A stretch of DNA of 64,000 nucleotides from DATACQ01 sp036555515 (GTDB lineage Bacteria > Desulfobacterota > Binatia > UBA9968). The notes under the pieces are model-generated. The model was not told the origin of the DNA. It ran no database searches and saw only the letters and a list, made by a program, of their open reading frames with translations. Below, in pieces: positions 34,144-43,077 of this stretch. The translations under genes and the position numbers were made by a program. Location of the stretch: NCBI GenBank assembly GCA_036555515.1, contig DATBLC010000161.1, forward strand, positions 62,001-126,000. Reading direction: 5' to 3'. Position 1 is the first letter of the stretch, and each line of letters begins with the position of its first letter.

Positions 34144-34422
34144 ATGCAGGAACACTTTCGGATACTCGATCTAGCGTCTCGGAGTGCCCTACCTGAGGAG
34201 ATCGATGAGCAGTCCGAACTTCCCATTGCGGTGGTTCGAGAACTTGTCGATGCGGGTTATCTCCAGGCGATTGACGCATCATCAATGGACGGAGATGCCT
34301 ATCTCAACCCTCGAATCACTCTCCCAGGGCGGGAATATTTGCGCCAGTTGCAGCGAGAGGTTTCCGCATCAGAGAAAAATCTCATTCAGTCTTCACGGGT
34401 GGTCCTCGCATTGATAGCATGA
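34144..34422 (+). CDS. Small winged-helix-like hypothetical protein
   Basis: A 92-residue protein starting MQEHFRILDLASRSALPEEI. The run ELPIAVVRELVDAGYLQAID and LNPRITLPGREYLRQLQ has the helix-turn-helix-wing look of small winged-helix proteins that end in GREYL. I do not know its function. It begins 12 bases after the attC-like site and could be the next cassette. No second attC-like site was found after its stop. Ribosome site is weak. Confidence 0.62.
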   Translation: MQEHFRILDLASRSALPEEIDEQSELPIAVVRELVDAGYLQAIDASSMDGDAYLNPRITLPGREYLRQLQREVSASEKNLIQSSRVVLALIA

Positions 34423-34527
34423 ACACGCAATATCGGGAGCTCACACTCGGCCTATGCCATAAGCAGGGTTTTCCGATGCCTATGAGAACCACGCTTTACG
34501 TTGATGATTCTCCGCGCGCGCGGAAAC

Positions 34528-35544
34528 TTACCCATCCAACCACATAAGCTTTGCCGGATTGTCCTTGAGCATGATCTTGACTTCGTCGGGCTTGATGCCG
34601 AAACCGAGCAACGCGCGGATGAACACCCGCATGCCGTCGACAGCGTCCATGTGCAGCACCTGGCCGAAGTCGCTGCCGATGACGCAGCGGTCGGGACCGA
34701 TTTCTTTGATCGTGCGGATAGTTTCCATCGGATCGGCGACGGGTTGGTACAAACTCGGAATCATCGGCTGGCAATAAGTTCCGACGTAAACGCCCAGATC
34801 ACGCAGCTGCTTCATTTCGTCGAGCAAGAGCTTGTTCAGCTCCAGCAACGGATGATCGAGGGTGGCGCGGCAGCCGATTTCTTTGGCCAGCCGCGCCAAC
34901 GGCAACAGCTCCTGAAAGTCGGTATGGCCGAAGCCGATGCCGACTTTCTTCTCGGCGGCCATTTCCATGATCTGCTTCACTTCCGGCAACACCTGGCCGT
35001 CGTCGCTGCACAGGCGTACCCCTTCATGGTCGGGGCGGCCGGCGCCGCGCCAGAAACCGTAAGACGTGAAGGTCGGAAACCAAATCATCTTGAAGTTAGG
35101 ATATTGAAGCCCGACGCGGACGTATTCGGGCCGCATGCCGAAACACATGCCGACGCCGCCGTAAACTTCGACGCGGTGGGTAAGCTCGCCGCGGGCGATC
35201 ATGTCGTCGATATACCGCTGCGTAAGATAGGCCGAGGTGGCGCTGATATTCCAATGATCTTTGAACGCGATGGCGCGCATGCCGCACTTGGACGCTTCGA
35301 TGGCGATCTGGATCATGTCCTGCGAGCGATGGACAAAATCGGGAAACGCGTGGATATGGCAGTCGATGGCGCCTTGTAACAGTTCGTTCTCGATGCCCGG
35401 ATAGATTTTCAGCATCTCCGGGTTGTCTTTCAGCATCTGGTAAAAATAATCCTTGGCATTGAGCTCACGTACCCGCGCCACGCTCAGGGTACGGCCTACC
35501 ATCAACTCTTCGGCGGCCTTCGCATCCGCAGCAAAATCACACAT
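34528..35544 (-). CDS. Amidohydrolase-like metal-dependent hydrolase (DUF6282-type)
   Basis: A 338-residue protein with a TIM-barrel hydrolase pattern. DCHIHAFPDF is the H-x-H metal motif near residue 62; FKDHW, GFGHTDFQE and TLDHPLLE provide further His/Asp ligands, and a late IGSDFGQV gives the closing Asp. The whole resembles DUF6282 proteins found beside LLM and CoA-transferase genes in environmental bacteria. No signal peptide. It is the last gene of a reverse-strand run starting at 41601. The reaction is unknown; hydrolysis of an amide, lactone or decarboxylation is possible. Confidence 0.78.
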   Translation of the reverse strand: MCDFAADAKAAEELMVGRTLSVARVRELNAKDYFYQMLKDNPEMLKIYPGIENELLQGAIDCHIHAFPDFVHRSQDMIQIAIEASKCGMRAIAFKDHWNISATSAYLTQRYIDDMIARGELTHRVEVYGGVGMCFGMRPEYVRVGLQYPNFKMIWFPTFTSYGFWRGAGRPDHEGVRLCSDDGQVLPEVKQIMEMAAEKKVGIGFGHTDFQELLPLARLAKEIGCRATLDHPLLELNKLLLDEMKQLRDLGVYVGTYCQPMIPSLYQPVADPMETIRTIKEIGPDRCVIGSDFGQVLHMDAVDGMRVFIRALLGFGIKPDEVKIMLKDNPAKLMWLDG

Positions 35545-35584
35545 GGAAAATCTCCCTTCGGTTGATTTGAGTTTCCAGTTTGTA

Positions 35585-35646
35585 GTTTCTAGTTTCAGGT
35601 TCCTGACCGTTTAAGTCGAACGGATTGTCGTAACCAAACTAGAAAC
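35585..35646. repeat. Inverted repeat with GTTTCTAGTTT arms
   Basis: GTTTCTAGTTT (35585-35595) and AAACTAGAAAC (35636-35646) are perfect 11-base complements about 40 bases apart. Extra degenerate copies (GAGTTTCCAGTTTGTAG at 35569-35585; CGAGAAACTAA near 35660) flank them. A near-identical arrangement is found at 42993-43067. Confidence 0.75.
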
Positions 35647-35670
35647 CAAAAACTTGGAACGAGAAACTAA

Positions 35671-36672
35671 TTAAGCGCGCCCCCACGCTTCAAAAAACCG
35701 CCGCGCGTCTTCGACCACTGGCTCGGTCACCGGCACGTAGGGAATCACCATGCGGGTGACGCCGGCTTCTTCAAAGTCTTTCATTTTGTCTTTGATCTCA
35801 CGAATATCGCTTGCCGGAACCACAGGCAGCTTGTCCATGTATTCGTCCGTCAGCGCGCCCATCGCCGCCTTGAAGCCGCCCTTTTGAAACGCTTCATGGA
35901 TCGCGTTGACTTCTTTTTCGAAGCCCATACCACGCAGCATATCGCTGTAGTGATCGGCGATGTTATAGAAAGTCAGCACCTGGCGCAGCTTGGCGCGGGC
36001 GGCGCTCTTGTCAGGGTTGAGCGACACACGCGACTTGGCGATGATCTCGATCTTGCCGGGATCGCGGCCGGCTTCGATGGCGCCCTCGCGGACCCGCGCG
36101 GCGATTTCTCTCACCTTGGCCGGCGTCGCCATATTGATGAACACGCCGTCGGAAATTTTGCCCACGAGCTTGGTCATTTGTGGTCCAAGCCCAGCAAGGT
36201 AGACGGGCAGGTCGGGATGTTTCGGCTTCCACGAAAGTTGAAAACGCTTGCCGGTCTGATAAATCTCGCCGTCGTACTCGACGCGCTCGCCGGCTGCGAC
36301 TTTGCGCACGATCTCGATATATTCCCGCGCCCGTTTCAGCGGCCGGTCGAAGACGCCGCCATGCCAGCCGGCGATGGCCTTGTTGGCTACGCCCAGACCC
36401 AGGAGCAGCCGCCCATCCGACAAGTCTTGCAGCGTCGCCGACTGAATGCCCAGTGTCACCGGGCTGCGTCCATAGATATGGTAGATAGCGGTCCCCAGTT
36501 TGATCGTCTTTGTCCGGCCGGCGACGGCGGAGAGCAGCACCAAGGGATCGGTGCTGTTCGATTCGCCCTTCCAGAAAGCGCCAAAGCCGACTTGCTCGGC
36601 CAATTCGATCAAACCGGGCACATCTGCTGCCGGATAGTGCGCCGCGGAATTAATCTCAACGTCATAGATCAT
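35671..36672 (-). CDS. LLM-class flavin-dependent oxidoreductase
   Basis: A 333-residue bacterial-luciferase-like TIM-barrel enzyme, probably using F420 or FMN. Typical blocks are LIELAEQVGFGAFWKGES, the non-prolyl-loop region TIKLGTAIYHIYGRSPVTLG, SDGRLLLGLGVANKAI and RPLKRAREYIEIVRKV. The ATG at 36672 follows AAGGGG and begins the family match; the frame extends to 36741 without homology. Neighbours are hydrolases and a CoA-transferase, pointing to catabolism of an unusual carbon source. Cofactor choice cannot be told. Confidence 0.9.
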   Translation of the reverse strand: MIYDVEINSAAHYPAADVPGLIELAEQVGFGAFWKGESNSTDPLVLLSAVAGRTKTIKLGTAIYHIYGRSPVTLGIQSATLQDLSDGRLLLGLGVANKAIAGWHGGVFDRPLKRAREYIEIVRKVAAGERVEYDGEIYQTGKRFQLSWKPKHPDLPVYLAGLGPQMTKLVGKISDGVFINMATPAKVREIAARVREGAIEAGRDPGKIEIIAKSRVSLNPDKSAARAKLRQVLTFYNIADHYSDMLRGMGFEKEVNAIHEAFQKGGFKAAMGALTDEYMDKLPVVPASDIREIKDKMKDFEEAGVTRMVIPYVPVTEPVVEDARRFFEAWGRA

Positions 36673-36780
36673 AGTTGCGTCCCCTTGAACTTGTAAACCG
36701 TGAACCTTTGAAAGACGAGACAGGCAACGCCCTGCGTACACTAGCCACAGGTTCCAACCAAGTCAAATCAGGCAGCGTTT

Positions 36781-37758
36781 CTACGGCTGAGCCGGCTTGG
36801 CCTTTTGCGCCAGCGCCTCGAGTTCTTTCTTGATTTTTTGACTATCCGCGATGAACTGATCGATGGAGACGGCCGGCAACCAGCGAGAGTCGATGGCTTT
36901 GATGACCGCGGAATATTCCATCGCGGTGCTAAACGTGTGGCGCGCGGCGTAGTCGGCAATGACGCCGGCGCCGATGACCGCGGCGCTGACGCCGAGGCCG
37001 GCCCACAAACGTGAACGCCCCTGCATCGATGACGCCCAGCCGAGATGACCGAAAACCAGCCCCGCCAGAAGCGCGCCGGAGCCAAACACCGAGGCGACCC
37101 AGAGCGCTGGCAGACTGGGACGGAGAAACTCCAGCCACTCGGCGGTGCCGTTGAACAAGAGCGCAACCATGATCGCGCCGCAGGCCAAGGCGAAATGTTC
37201 GGCGTAGTGAAACCGGCCGATGACTACTCTGCTCGACAACGACCACATACCGGCCCAGGTGAAAATTATTGACAGGGTCGTTAGCGTCTCACTCAGGCTG
37301 CGCGCGAGATTGAAGCGCTCGTAGCTGTCAAAATAATTTTCCAGGACGAGCACGACAATGACGAGGATCAAGCTCGCCAGACCGAGGCACCACGACGGCA
37401 GGCGCTGCCCGAGTCCGTCGCCCTCCACTGCCGTTGGCGCCACTCCCTGTTGGGGCTCGCAGTAACGCAGCACGGTGTGGCCGATCTGAAACGGCGCGCC
37501 GGAGACGAGCGGCAGCCTGGGCACCCGCTTGCCGCCGGGCGCATCGCGCAGGCCGTTTACACTGTCCAAGTCAGCGGCATAAAGCCGCCCGTTTTCGTCC
37601 GGGGCAACGGAGAGATGTTCGGGCGACACGAAGGGATCGTCGAGAATCATGCGGTTCGTATAGGCGCGCCCGATGGTAACGGGCCAGACATCCACAGCGA
37701 AGCGCTCGCTGACGCGGCCCTTGGCATCGAGGACCTCGATATAACCTAGCGGCGCCAT
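36781..37758 (-). CDS. FHA-domain membrane protein
   Basis: A 325-residue protein. Residues about 5-105 are a forkhead-associated domain: the motifs G-R (TIGRAYTNR), S-x-x-H (VSPEHLSV) and N-G (DSVNGLRD) are all present, so it should bind a phosphothreonine peptide in the cytoplasm. Five hydrophobic segments follow between about 125 and 285, then a short Lys-rich cytoplasmic or periplasmic tail. The start lies 13 bases inside the 3' end of the protease gene, implying coupled translation. The pair suggests phosphorylation-linked control of an envelope protease; no Ser/Thr kinase gene is in the window. Confidence 0.85.
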   Translation of the reverse strand: MAPLGYIEVLDAKGRVSERFAVDVWPVTIGRAYTNRMILDDPFVSPEHLSVAPDENGRLYAADLDSVNGLRDAPGGKRVPRLPLVSGAPFQIGHTVLRYCEPQQGVAPTAVEGDGLGQRLPSWCLGLASLILVIVVLVLENYFDSYERFNLARSLSETLTTLSIIFTWAGMWSLSSRVVIGRFHYAEHFALACGAIMVALLFNGTAEWLEFLRPSLPALWVASVFGSGALLAGLVFGHLGWASSMQGRSRLWAGLGVSAAVIGAGVIADYAARHTFSTAMEYSAVIKAIDSRWLPAVSIDQFIADSQKIKKELEALAQKAKPAQP

Positions 37759-39104
37759 CGGATGTTATCCAGATAGCGGCGGGACAATGTTTCGACGTTG
37801 TTATAACTGACGCCCGAAAGGCTAAGGGTGCTCACCAGACCGGCGTTTCGGGAACCGACGGTCGCCGCCTTGAGCACGGCATCGTATAGCCCAGGCAGTT
37901 TTAGGTACTGGCGAGCACACAACGCGGCCCTGACCTTTCCGGTCGGGTTGCTTACATTTCTCGTATAACAACGATACGGCGTCACCTCCTCTTCGTTTCC
38001 CGCCATGCCTGCCTTCCCCAAAGCGAGCTGAGCCGCATAGAGCGAGTAAAAACGAATCGGGTCAAGCTCGTCGGTTGATAAAAATTGGTGAAAAAATCCG
38101 ATAATGCCCGATGACTGCTGGGTGGACACGAAGAGATAGTCATCGGTGGAACAAGCATGGTTGACGGCCACGTAGGGAAGTTCCTTGCGCCTGAGCGCAT
38201 CCGCCCAGCAGCGAAAGAACGGCGCCGGTTTGGTCGGCAACTCGTACGGTCCAAGCACAACACTTGGTTTTGGGTTGGCGAACATGCCGGCAAGATAGTC
38301 GGCTTGGTAGGCATGGATCTGGCGGCCCACCTCGGCAAGAAAGCTTGCCGCCGGACGGGTCTCGATCCCCTGGCTTTTTTCCACAAGCGCCTGCGCGCGC
38401 TCCGCCGGCACTAAATAGCTAATCTGCTCGCCTTCGGTCGCCACGTTGATACCCGCCACTCGTCCGGCCTCGGTCAATGTCGGCCCGCCGCTCATTCCAG
38501 GGTTCAGCGATCCGGTAAAATGAACTTTTGGGTAAAGCGTATGCTGCAAAAGCCCGTTGTAGGTGCCCTCGACGATCGTCAGGCCGAGATCCTTGGGGTG
38601 ACCTAAAGAATAAAGGCGGGTCCCCTGTTGAATGCGCGCCGGTTCAAATTTCAGAAAACCCTTTGCCTGGACGGCGCCGCGCAGCACCGCCACATCGTAA
38701 ATCACATCCACCGCCAAAACCATCGCCTGATTTGTCCGCCCTGCGGCGTCGGTGACTTCGACGCGATAACGCTCCGGCGAATGAATCAGTTTAGAAATGA
38801 CGTGATAATTGGTGACAATGTGACCGCCGGCGGTGGCGAAAAATCCGGTTCCAATGGAGGCTTTGGCCGCTGAACCGATTTCGACGACTTCGATCTTGAC
38901 CACTTGTTCGGAAAATTGCCGGAAGATCTCCGGCGTCGTTGCCGGGAATGTCTGGCACCAAGCCATGCGCTGGACCGCCAGCATAAGCAGCAATCCGAAC
39001 GCGAAGGCAGCGCTATAGCCGGGCTTCGACACAGGTTCAGCGCTTCGCATGTTCAAGCGCGACGAGCGGGTGGCGCGGAATGTGGGCTGAGCGGTTAACG
39101 TCAT
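37746..39104 (-). CDS. Membrane-anchored trypsin-like serine protease (S1C type)
   Basis: A 452-residue protein with an N-terminal signal anchor (AAFAFGLLLMLAV near residues 32-45) and a trypsin-like domain about 58-250. The triad is visible: His in VTNYHVI, Asp in DVIYDVAVLR, Ser in NPGMSGGPT. Unlike DegP, no PDZ domain follows; the C-terminal 200 residues are of unknown type and contain several Cys (FFRCWAD, NHACSTDD, YRCYTRN), perhaps disulphide-linked in the periplasm. It overlaps the FHA gene and lies 16 bases after the CoA-transferase stop. Confidence 0.87.
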   Translation of the reverse strand: MTLTAQPTFRATRSSRLNMRSAEPVSKPGYSAAFAFGLLLMLAVQRMAWCQTFPATTPEIFRQFSEQVVKIEVVEIGSAAKASIGTGFFATAGGHIVTNYHVISKLIHSPERYRVEVTDAAGRTNQAMVLAVDVIYDVAVLRGAVQAKGFLKFEPARIQQGTRLYSLGHPKDLGLTIVEGTYNGLLQHTLYPKVHFTGSLNPGMSGGPTLTEAGRVAGINVATEGEQISYLVPAERAQALVEKSQGIETRPAASFLAEVGRQIHAYQADYLAGMFANPKPSVVLGPYELPTKPAPFFRCWADALRRKELPYVAVNHACSTDDYLFVSTQQSSGIIGFFHQFLSTDELDPIRFYSLYAAQLALGKAGMAGNEEEVTPYRCYTRNVSNPTGKVRAALCARQYLKLPGLYDAVLKAATVGSRNAGLVSTLSLSGVSYNNVETLSRRYLDNIRWRR

Positions 39105-39120
39105 GGCAGCAAAAAAACCG

Positions 39121-40314
39121 TCACTCTCGGCTGCCTATGATCTTTTGCTCCTGGAGCCGCCGGATCGCTGCATCGCTCTTGCCCAGCTCGCGCAAGATCG
39201 CAGTGCTGTGTTCGCCCACTAGAGGCGGAGGAAGACTAGGTTGCCGCGGTTGGTTGTCGTAACGCACCGGCGGTCCGACGAGGCGCATTTTGCCGGCCAC
39301 CGGGTGCTCGAGTTCTTCGATCAACTGCAGATGGGACACCTGTGGATCGGCCATCGCTTCGGCGATGGTATATAACGGCGCCGCCGGCACATCGTTCGCT
39401 TCCAGGCGCCGCAACCATTCGTCCCGGCTTCGCAACTTGAAGAGCGGTGCCAGCGTCTGTTCCAGCGCTTCGTAATTCTCGCGGCGGGCGTCTCGGCTCC
39501 TGAACTTTTCTTCGGTCGCGAGGTCCGTTCGCTCGACGGCTTGCAGCAGCGCAAGCCAGAACTTTTCCGGCACCGAGCAGTGAATCGCCAGCGGCAGATT
39601 GTCTTTGCAGACAAAGGCAAACGCGTGGGCGTTTTTCACCCGCGCCATGCGGTTAGGGACGTTACCGGCGCGCAAGTAGCCCGCCGCGCTCTCGCCGATG
39701 AAAGAAAGTGTCGCTTGCAGCAGCGACGTATCTAACCGGCAACCGACGCCGGATTGTTGGCGCGCCAACAACGCGCCCAGAATGCCGAAACCCGCCGAAA
39801 GACCGGTAACGTAATCCGACACTGCCATCCCCATAACCTTTGGGTCGTCGGGATCGCTGAGCAGGCTAAGCAACCCGCTCATCGCCTGGCCCAGAGTATC
39901 GAATCCCGGCTTTTCCGCGCAAGGACCGCTCTGGCCGAAAGCCGATATCGAACAATAGACCAACTTGGGATTGACTGCGCCAAGCGCATCGTAGCCGAGC
40001 CCCAAACGATCCGCAGTGCCGGGACGAAAATTTTCGACGAACACGTCCGCCTTTTTAACCACGTCCAAGCATATGTCTTTCCCTTCCGGCGATTTCAAGT
40101 CGAGCGCCAAGCTTTCTTTATTGCGATTGAGATGGGCAAAGTTGAAACTGTAGTGCGGGTCCGGCGCAAAGTAACGATAGGGATCGCCCGTCGGCGGCGA
40201 CTCAATCTTGATCACCCGCGCGCCCAGGTCGGCCAGCAGTGCCGTCGCATACGGGCCGGTGACGAACGTCGCGCACTCGACGACGGTGATGGATTTTATG
40301 AGATCAACGGGCAT
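39121..40314 (-). CDS. CaiB/BaiF-family (class III) CoA-transferase
   Basis: A 397-residue enzyme moving CoA between acids. The N-terminus VVECATFVTGPYATALLADL with GARVIKIESPPTGD is characteristic, and the catalytic Asp is probably in LNRNKESLALDLKSPEGKD or the nearby VENFRPGTADRLGLGYD block. GQSGPCAEKPGFDTLGQAMS is also conserved. It sits between the M24-fold gene (39 bases upstream) and the protease gene (16 bases downstream) on the same strand. Activation of a carboxylate as CoA ester for breakdown is likely; the acid is unknown. Confidence 0.92.
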   Translation of the reverse strand: MPVDLIKSITVVECATFVTGPYATALLADLGARVIKIESPPTGDPYRYFAPDPHYSFNFAHLNRNKESLALDLKSPEGKDICLDVVKKADVFVENFRPGTADRLGLGYDALGAVNPKLVYCSISAFGQSGPCAEKPGFDTLGQAMSGLLSLLSDPDDPKVMGMAVSDYVTGLSAGFGILGALLARQQSGVGCRLDTSLLQATLSFIGESAAGYLRAGNVPNRMARVKNAHAFAFVCKDNLPLAIHCSVPEKFWLALLQAVERTDLATEEKFRSRDARRENYEALEQTLAPLFKLRSRDEWLRRLEANDVPAAPLYTIAEAMADPQVSHLQLIEELEHPVAGKMRLVGPPVRYDNQPRQPSLPPPLVGEHSTAILRELGKSDAAIRRLQEQKIIGSRE

Positions 40315-40353
40315 GCGGATATTTCGTGTTCGGCCGGATACAGTGGCGTCGCC

Positions 40354-41601
40354 TCACCGCGGCGCCACCAGGATCTCATCGCGCGGGAAGTAGTCCATGA
40401 TTTCAGCGCCGTTCTTGGTGACGACGAGCATGTTTTCCAATCTGGCTCCGCCTACGCGCGTCTCCCCTTCGCGTGATTCCACCGCCAGTGTCATTCCTTC
40501 TTCGAAAACTTGCGGATGATCCAGCGACCACAAACGATTGATGATCGGCATGTCGTAACCGGTGCTGGTTCCTAGGCCGATGCCGTGGCCGATTTCGCTG
40601 GCGAGGATTTCAACCTCGCTCTTGTAGCCCCACTTGGTTGCCGGTGGAAAATGTTTCGCCGCATCCGCCGTCGTCTTGCCGGGCTTGATCTCGGAGATGA
40701 CCGAATCGATCCGGTCGCGTACTTCCTTATACCAGTCCTGTTCTTTGGCTGTCGGCTTTCTGCCGACGATGAAGGTCCGGTAGGTGCAGCTGCCGTAACC
40801 CATATAAGTCGCGCCGCAATAAGAGCCGTAAACCAGATCGCCGAATTGAACGACCCGGCTGGTGGCGTGGCAACCGCGGTCGAAGGTCATCGGCCCCGTG
40901 CGCCATCCTCCGGGAACGGCGGACTCCAAGCCGAGTTCGTATCCGGCCGTGGAACCGAGAGTCATCAAGTCGGTGTCTTTCATGCCGGGCTTTAAATTCT
41001 CCCAGACACGGAACCAGACGCCGTCGACCATGGCCGCGCAGGTCTTGAGACAGCTGACCTCATCTTGATTCTTGACCATGCGCGCTTCGAGCATGAGATT
41101 GCGCGTGTCGACGACATTTTTCACGCCGGCGTTGACCAATGCTTCGCGTGCCAGCCCGTCGAAGCCGCCGAGGCCAAGCTTCTCGCCCAGCAGGCCGCGT
41201 TTCTCCAGCTCCGCCTTGATCTCAGCGGCGAACGCCTTCGCTTCCACTGCGCAGGCTTCCGGTCCAGGGGAACCCGTCAGCCAGGAGCGCGCAGGCCGCC
41301 ACTCCTTGATCCACGGGCACTGGTCGGGCATTTGGTGATAATAGCCGTCGTGCTCGTACATCACCGGATCGTGCTCCGCGAAGAACAGCACATAGCGGCA
41401 CATCGGATAGGTAAAACCCTTGAGCGCCGTCAGATAGCGAATGTTCTGATGATTTGCTTCGAGGATCGCGGCAACGCCGTACTTGCGCATCAGCATCTGC
41501 GCCCGCGCCGCGCGCCCGCGCCGCATGCGCTCGGGGTTCAGGCGCTCCTGCCAATCAGCCACTTCAGGACCAAAGGTCAGTTTCGGTGCGTATTGAACCA
41601 T
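40354..41601 (-). CDS. M24-fold (creatinase/aminopeptidase P-like) protein with altered metal site
   Basis: A 415-residue pita-bread-fold protein with an N-terminal creatinase domain (to about 165). The C-terminal part keeps GHGIGLGTSTGYD, EEGMTLAVES and RLENMLVV. In true M24 peptidases the block GDLV-x-I-D-x-G...GY-x-S-D carries two metal-binding Asp; here it reads GDLVYGSYCGATYMGYGSCT, with neither Asp. A metal-independent reaction like that of creatinase is more likely than peptide cleavage. ATG 41601 follows AGGAGGGG; the frame is open to 41655 without homology. First gene of the reverse run that includes the CoA-transferase. Confidence 0.85.
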   Translation of the reverse strand: MVQYAPKLTFGPEVADWQERLNPERMRRGRAARAQMLMRKYGVAAILEANHQNIRYLTALKGFTYPMCRYVLFFAEHDPVMYEHDGYYHQMPDQCPWIKEWRPARSWLTGSPGPEACAVEAKAFAAEIKAELEKRGLLGEKLGLGGFDGLAREALVNAGVKNVVDTRNLMLEARMVKNQDEVSCLKTCAAMVDGVWFRVWENLKPGMKDTDLMTLGSTAGYELGLESAVPGGWRTGPMTFDRGCHATSRVVQFGDLVYGSYCGATYMGYGSCTYRTFIVGRKPTAKEQDWYKEVRDRIDSVISEIKPGKTTADAAKHFPPATKWGYKSEVEILASEIGHGIGLGTSTGYDMPIINRLWSLDHPQVFEEGMTLAVESREGETRVGGARLENMLVVTKNGAEIMDYFPRDEILVAPR

Positions 41602-41900
41602 AAGACCCCTCCTGAGATTGTTTCGCGGAAGTCGCCACCTCGCTCGCAGGCGCAATCGGGCTTCCGCATTGCGAATCTATATTGAAGCCGTTGTCGCTTG
41701 CAAACGCGACAACAAGCCACGCCGGTCAACAAGACGAATGCCCTTGCAATATTTCGGCACGCCCGGTAGAGAGCAGCTATTGATTCGGTTCAAGGTTCAA
41801 CGTTCAAAGTTCAAAGCTAGAGACGTGCTCGCAGTGCGTGATCTCTAGCCAGGGCCGTCCCGCGGCAACAAAGAATGGCACAGTACTGAAAGAGGAACTT
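41602..41900. other. Divergent intergenic stretch with GTTCAA repeats
   Basis: Promoters for the M24-fold gene (minus) and the amidohydrolase (plus) must lie here. At 41785-41817 there are five to six degenerate tandem copies of GTTCAA (GGTTCAAGGTTCAACGTTCA and on). AGAGGAA at 41891-41897 is the ribosome site of the next gene. Confidence 0.5.
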
Positions 41901-42986
41901 ATGCGCGTGATCGATATCGACGGCCATGTGCGCGAAGCCGATGACCTGTGGGAGCGTTATCTTGAAGCGCCGTTTCGCGCGCGCGCGCCGAAAATCGAGC
42001 AGGTCGCCAACGGGCAACTTTTGTTTCTCCTCGAAGGCAAGCGCCACCATAGGAGGCCGGACGAATCGCCATTTCGAATAAAAGGCGACGGCTCGCCGGT
42101 CAATGAACACCGCGACCTGGCCACCGATCCCCGCGAACGGCTCAAAGACATGGACCGTGACGGCATCGAGCGCGGCTTGCTGTTCCCTTCTGCCGGCCTT
42201 TACCTTCCTTCGGTGGAGGAAGAAGCGTATGCCGCGGCGCTCTGCCGCGCTTACAACAACTGGCTTTATGACTATTGCGGCGCGGACCGCTCACGGCTTA
42301 TGGGCGTGGCGGCGGTTCCCGTGCAGGACATCGAAGCGGCGGTCGGGGAAACCCGCCGCGCGGTTGTCGAACTCAAGTTCAAGGCGGTGTTCGTTCGCCC
42401 AAATCCCGTCAAAGGCCGAACTCTGGACGATCCGTACTATGATCCGCTTTACAAAATCCTCGCGGAACTTGGCGTGCCGCTGATGGTGCACGAAGGCTCC
42501 GGCGCCTTTCTGCCGACTGCAGGCGTTGATCGCTTCGCCGGCCAATGGTTTTTTACCCATACGATTTCGCATCCCTTTGAGCAAATGCTTGCCAGCTTGA
42601 GTTTGATCTGCAAAGGCACTCTCGACCGGCATCCGGAATTGCAGGTGGCTTTCCTTGAATCCGGCGCCGGGTGGTTGCCCTACTGGCTCTGGCGCATGGA
42701 CGAGCACTACGAGATTCTGCCCTTTCAAGTTCCCTGGCTGAAAATGAAACCGAGCGACTATTTTCGCCGCCAGTGCTACACCTCGTTCGAACCGGACGAA
42801 ACTCGATTGGGCGAAGTATTGAGCGCCGTAGGCGCCGAGCGCGCCTTGTTTGCATCGGACTATCCGCACTGGGATGCCAAGCTGTCGGGCTCGCCGCGGG
42901 CGGTGATGGACCGGACGGATCTCAATATCGACACCAAAAGAAAAATCATGGGCGAAAACGCCGCTAAGCTTTTGCGGCTGGATTGA
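41901..42986 (+). CDS. Amidohydrolase family 2 metal-dependent hydrolase/decarboxylase
   Basis: A 361-residue TIM-barrel protein of the ACMS-decarboxylase group. The metal motif near the N-terminus is IDIDGHVREAD, where the first His of H-x-H is Asp. VHEGSGAF gives a His, LESGAGWLPYWLWRMDEH is the typical W-L-P-x-x-L-x-R-x-D-E block, and FASDYPHWDA supplies the late Asp and His. Related enzymes decarboxylate or hydrolyse ring-cleavage products. AGAGGAA and spacing set the ATG at 41901 (frame open from 41838). It heads a plus-strand series with the citrate-synthase-like and dienelactone-hydrolase genes. Confidence 0.9.
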   Translation: MRVIDIDGHVREADDLWERYLEAPFRARAPKIEQVANGQLLFLLEGKRHHRRPDESPFRIKGDGSPVNEHRDLATDPRERLKDMDRDGIERGLLFPSAGLYLPSVEEEAYAAALCRAYNNWLYDYCGADRSRLMGVAAVPVQDIEAAVGETRRAVVELKFKAVFVRPNPVKGRTLDDPYYDPLYKILAELGVPLMVHEGSGAFLPTAGVDRFAGQWFFTHTISHPFEQMLASLSLICKGTLDRHPELQVAFLESGAGWLPYWLWRMDEHYEILPFQVPWLKMKPSDYFRRQCYTSFEPDETRLGEVLSAVGAERALFASDYPHWDAKLSGSPRAVMDRTDLNIDTKRKIMGENAAKLLRLD

Positions 42987-42992
42987 ATCAAA

Positions 42993-43067
42993 AGTTTCTA
43001 GTTCCTGGTTTCAAGTTCCTTGTTGTTGAAATCACGAACTAGAGACTGGAAACTTGAACTAGAAACT
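42993..43067. repeat. Inverted repeat with AGTTTCTAGTTC arms
   Basis: AGTTTCTAGTTC (42993-43004) and GAACTAGAAACT (43056-43067) are perfect 12-base complements; nearby CTGGTTTCAAGTTCC and GGAAACTTGAACT extend the pairing. The arms differ by one or two bases from those at 35585-35646. The right arm ends just before the GGAGG ribosome site of the next gene. Confidence 0.78.
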
Positions 43068-43077
43068 GGAGGTAGAT

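Noticed and set aside
33992..34560. A second attC-like site after the 92-aa ORF
   Set aside because: No pair of RYYYAAC/GTTRRRY boxes with inner pairing was found between 34422 and 34560.
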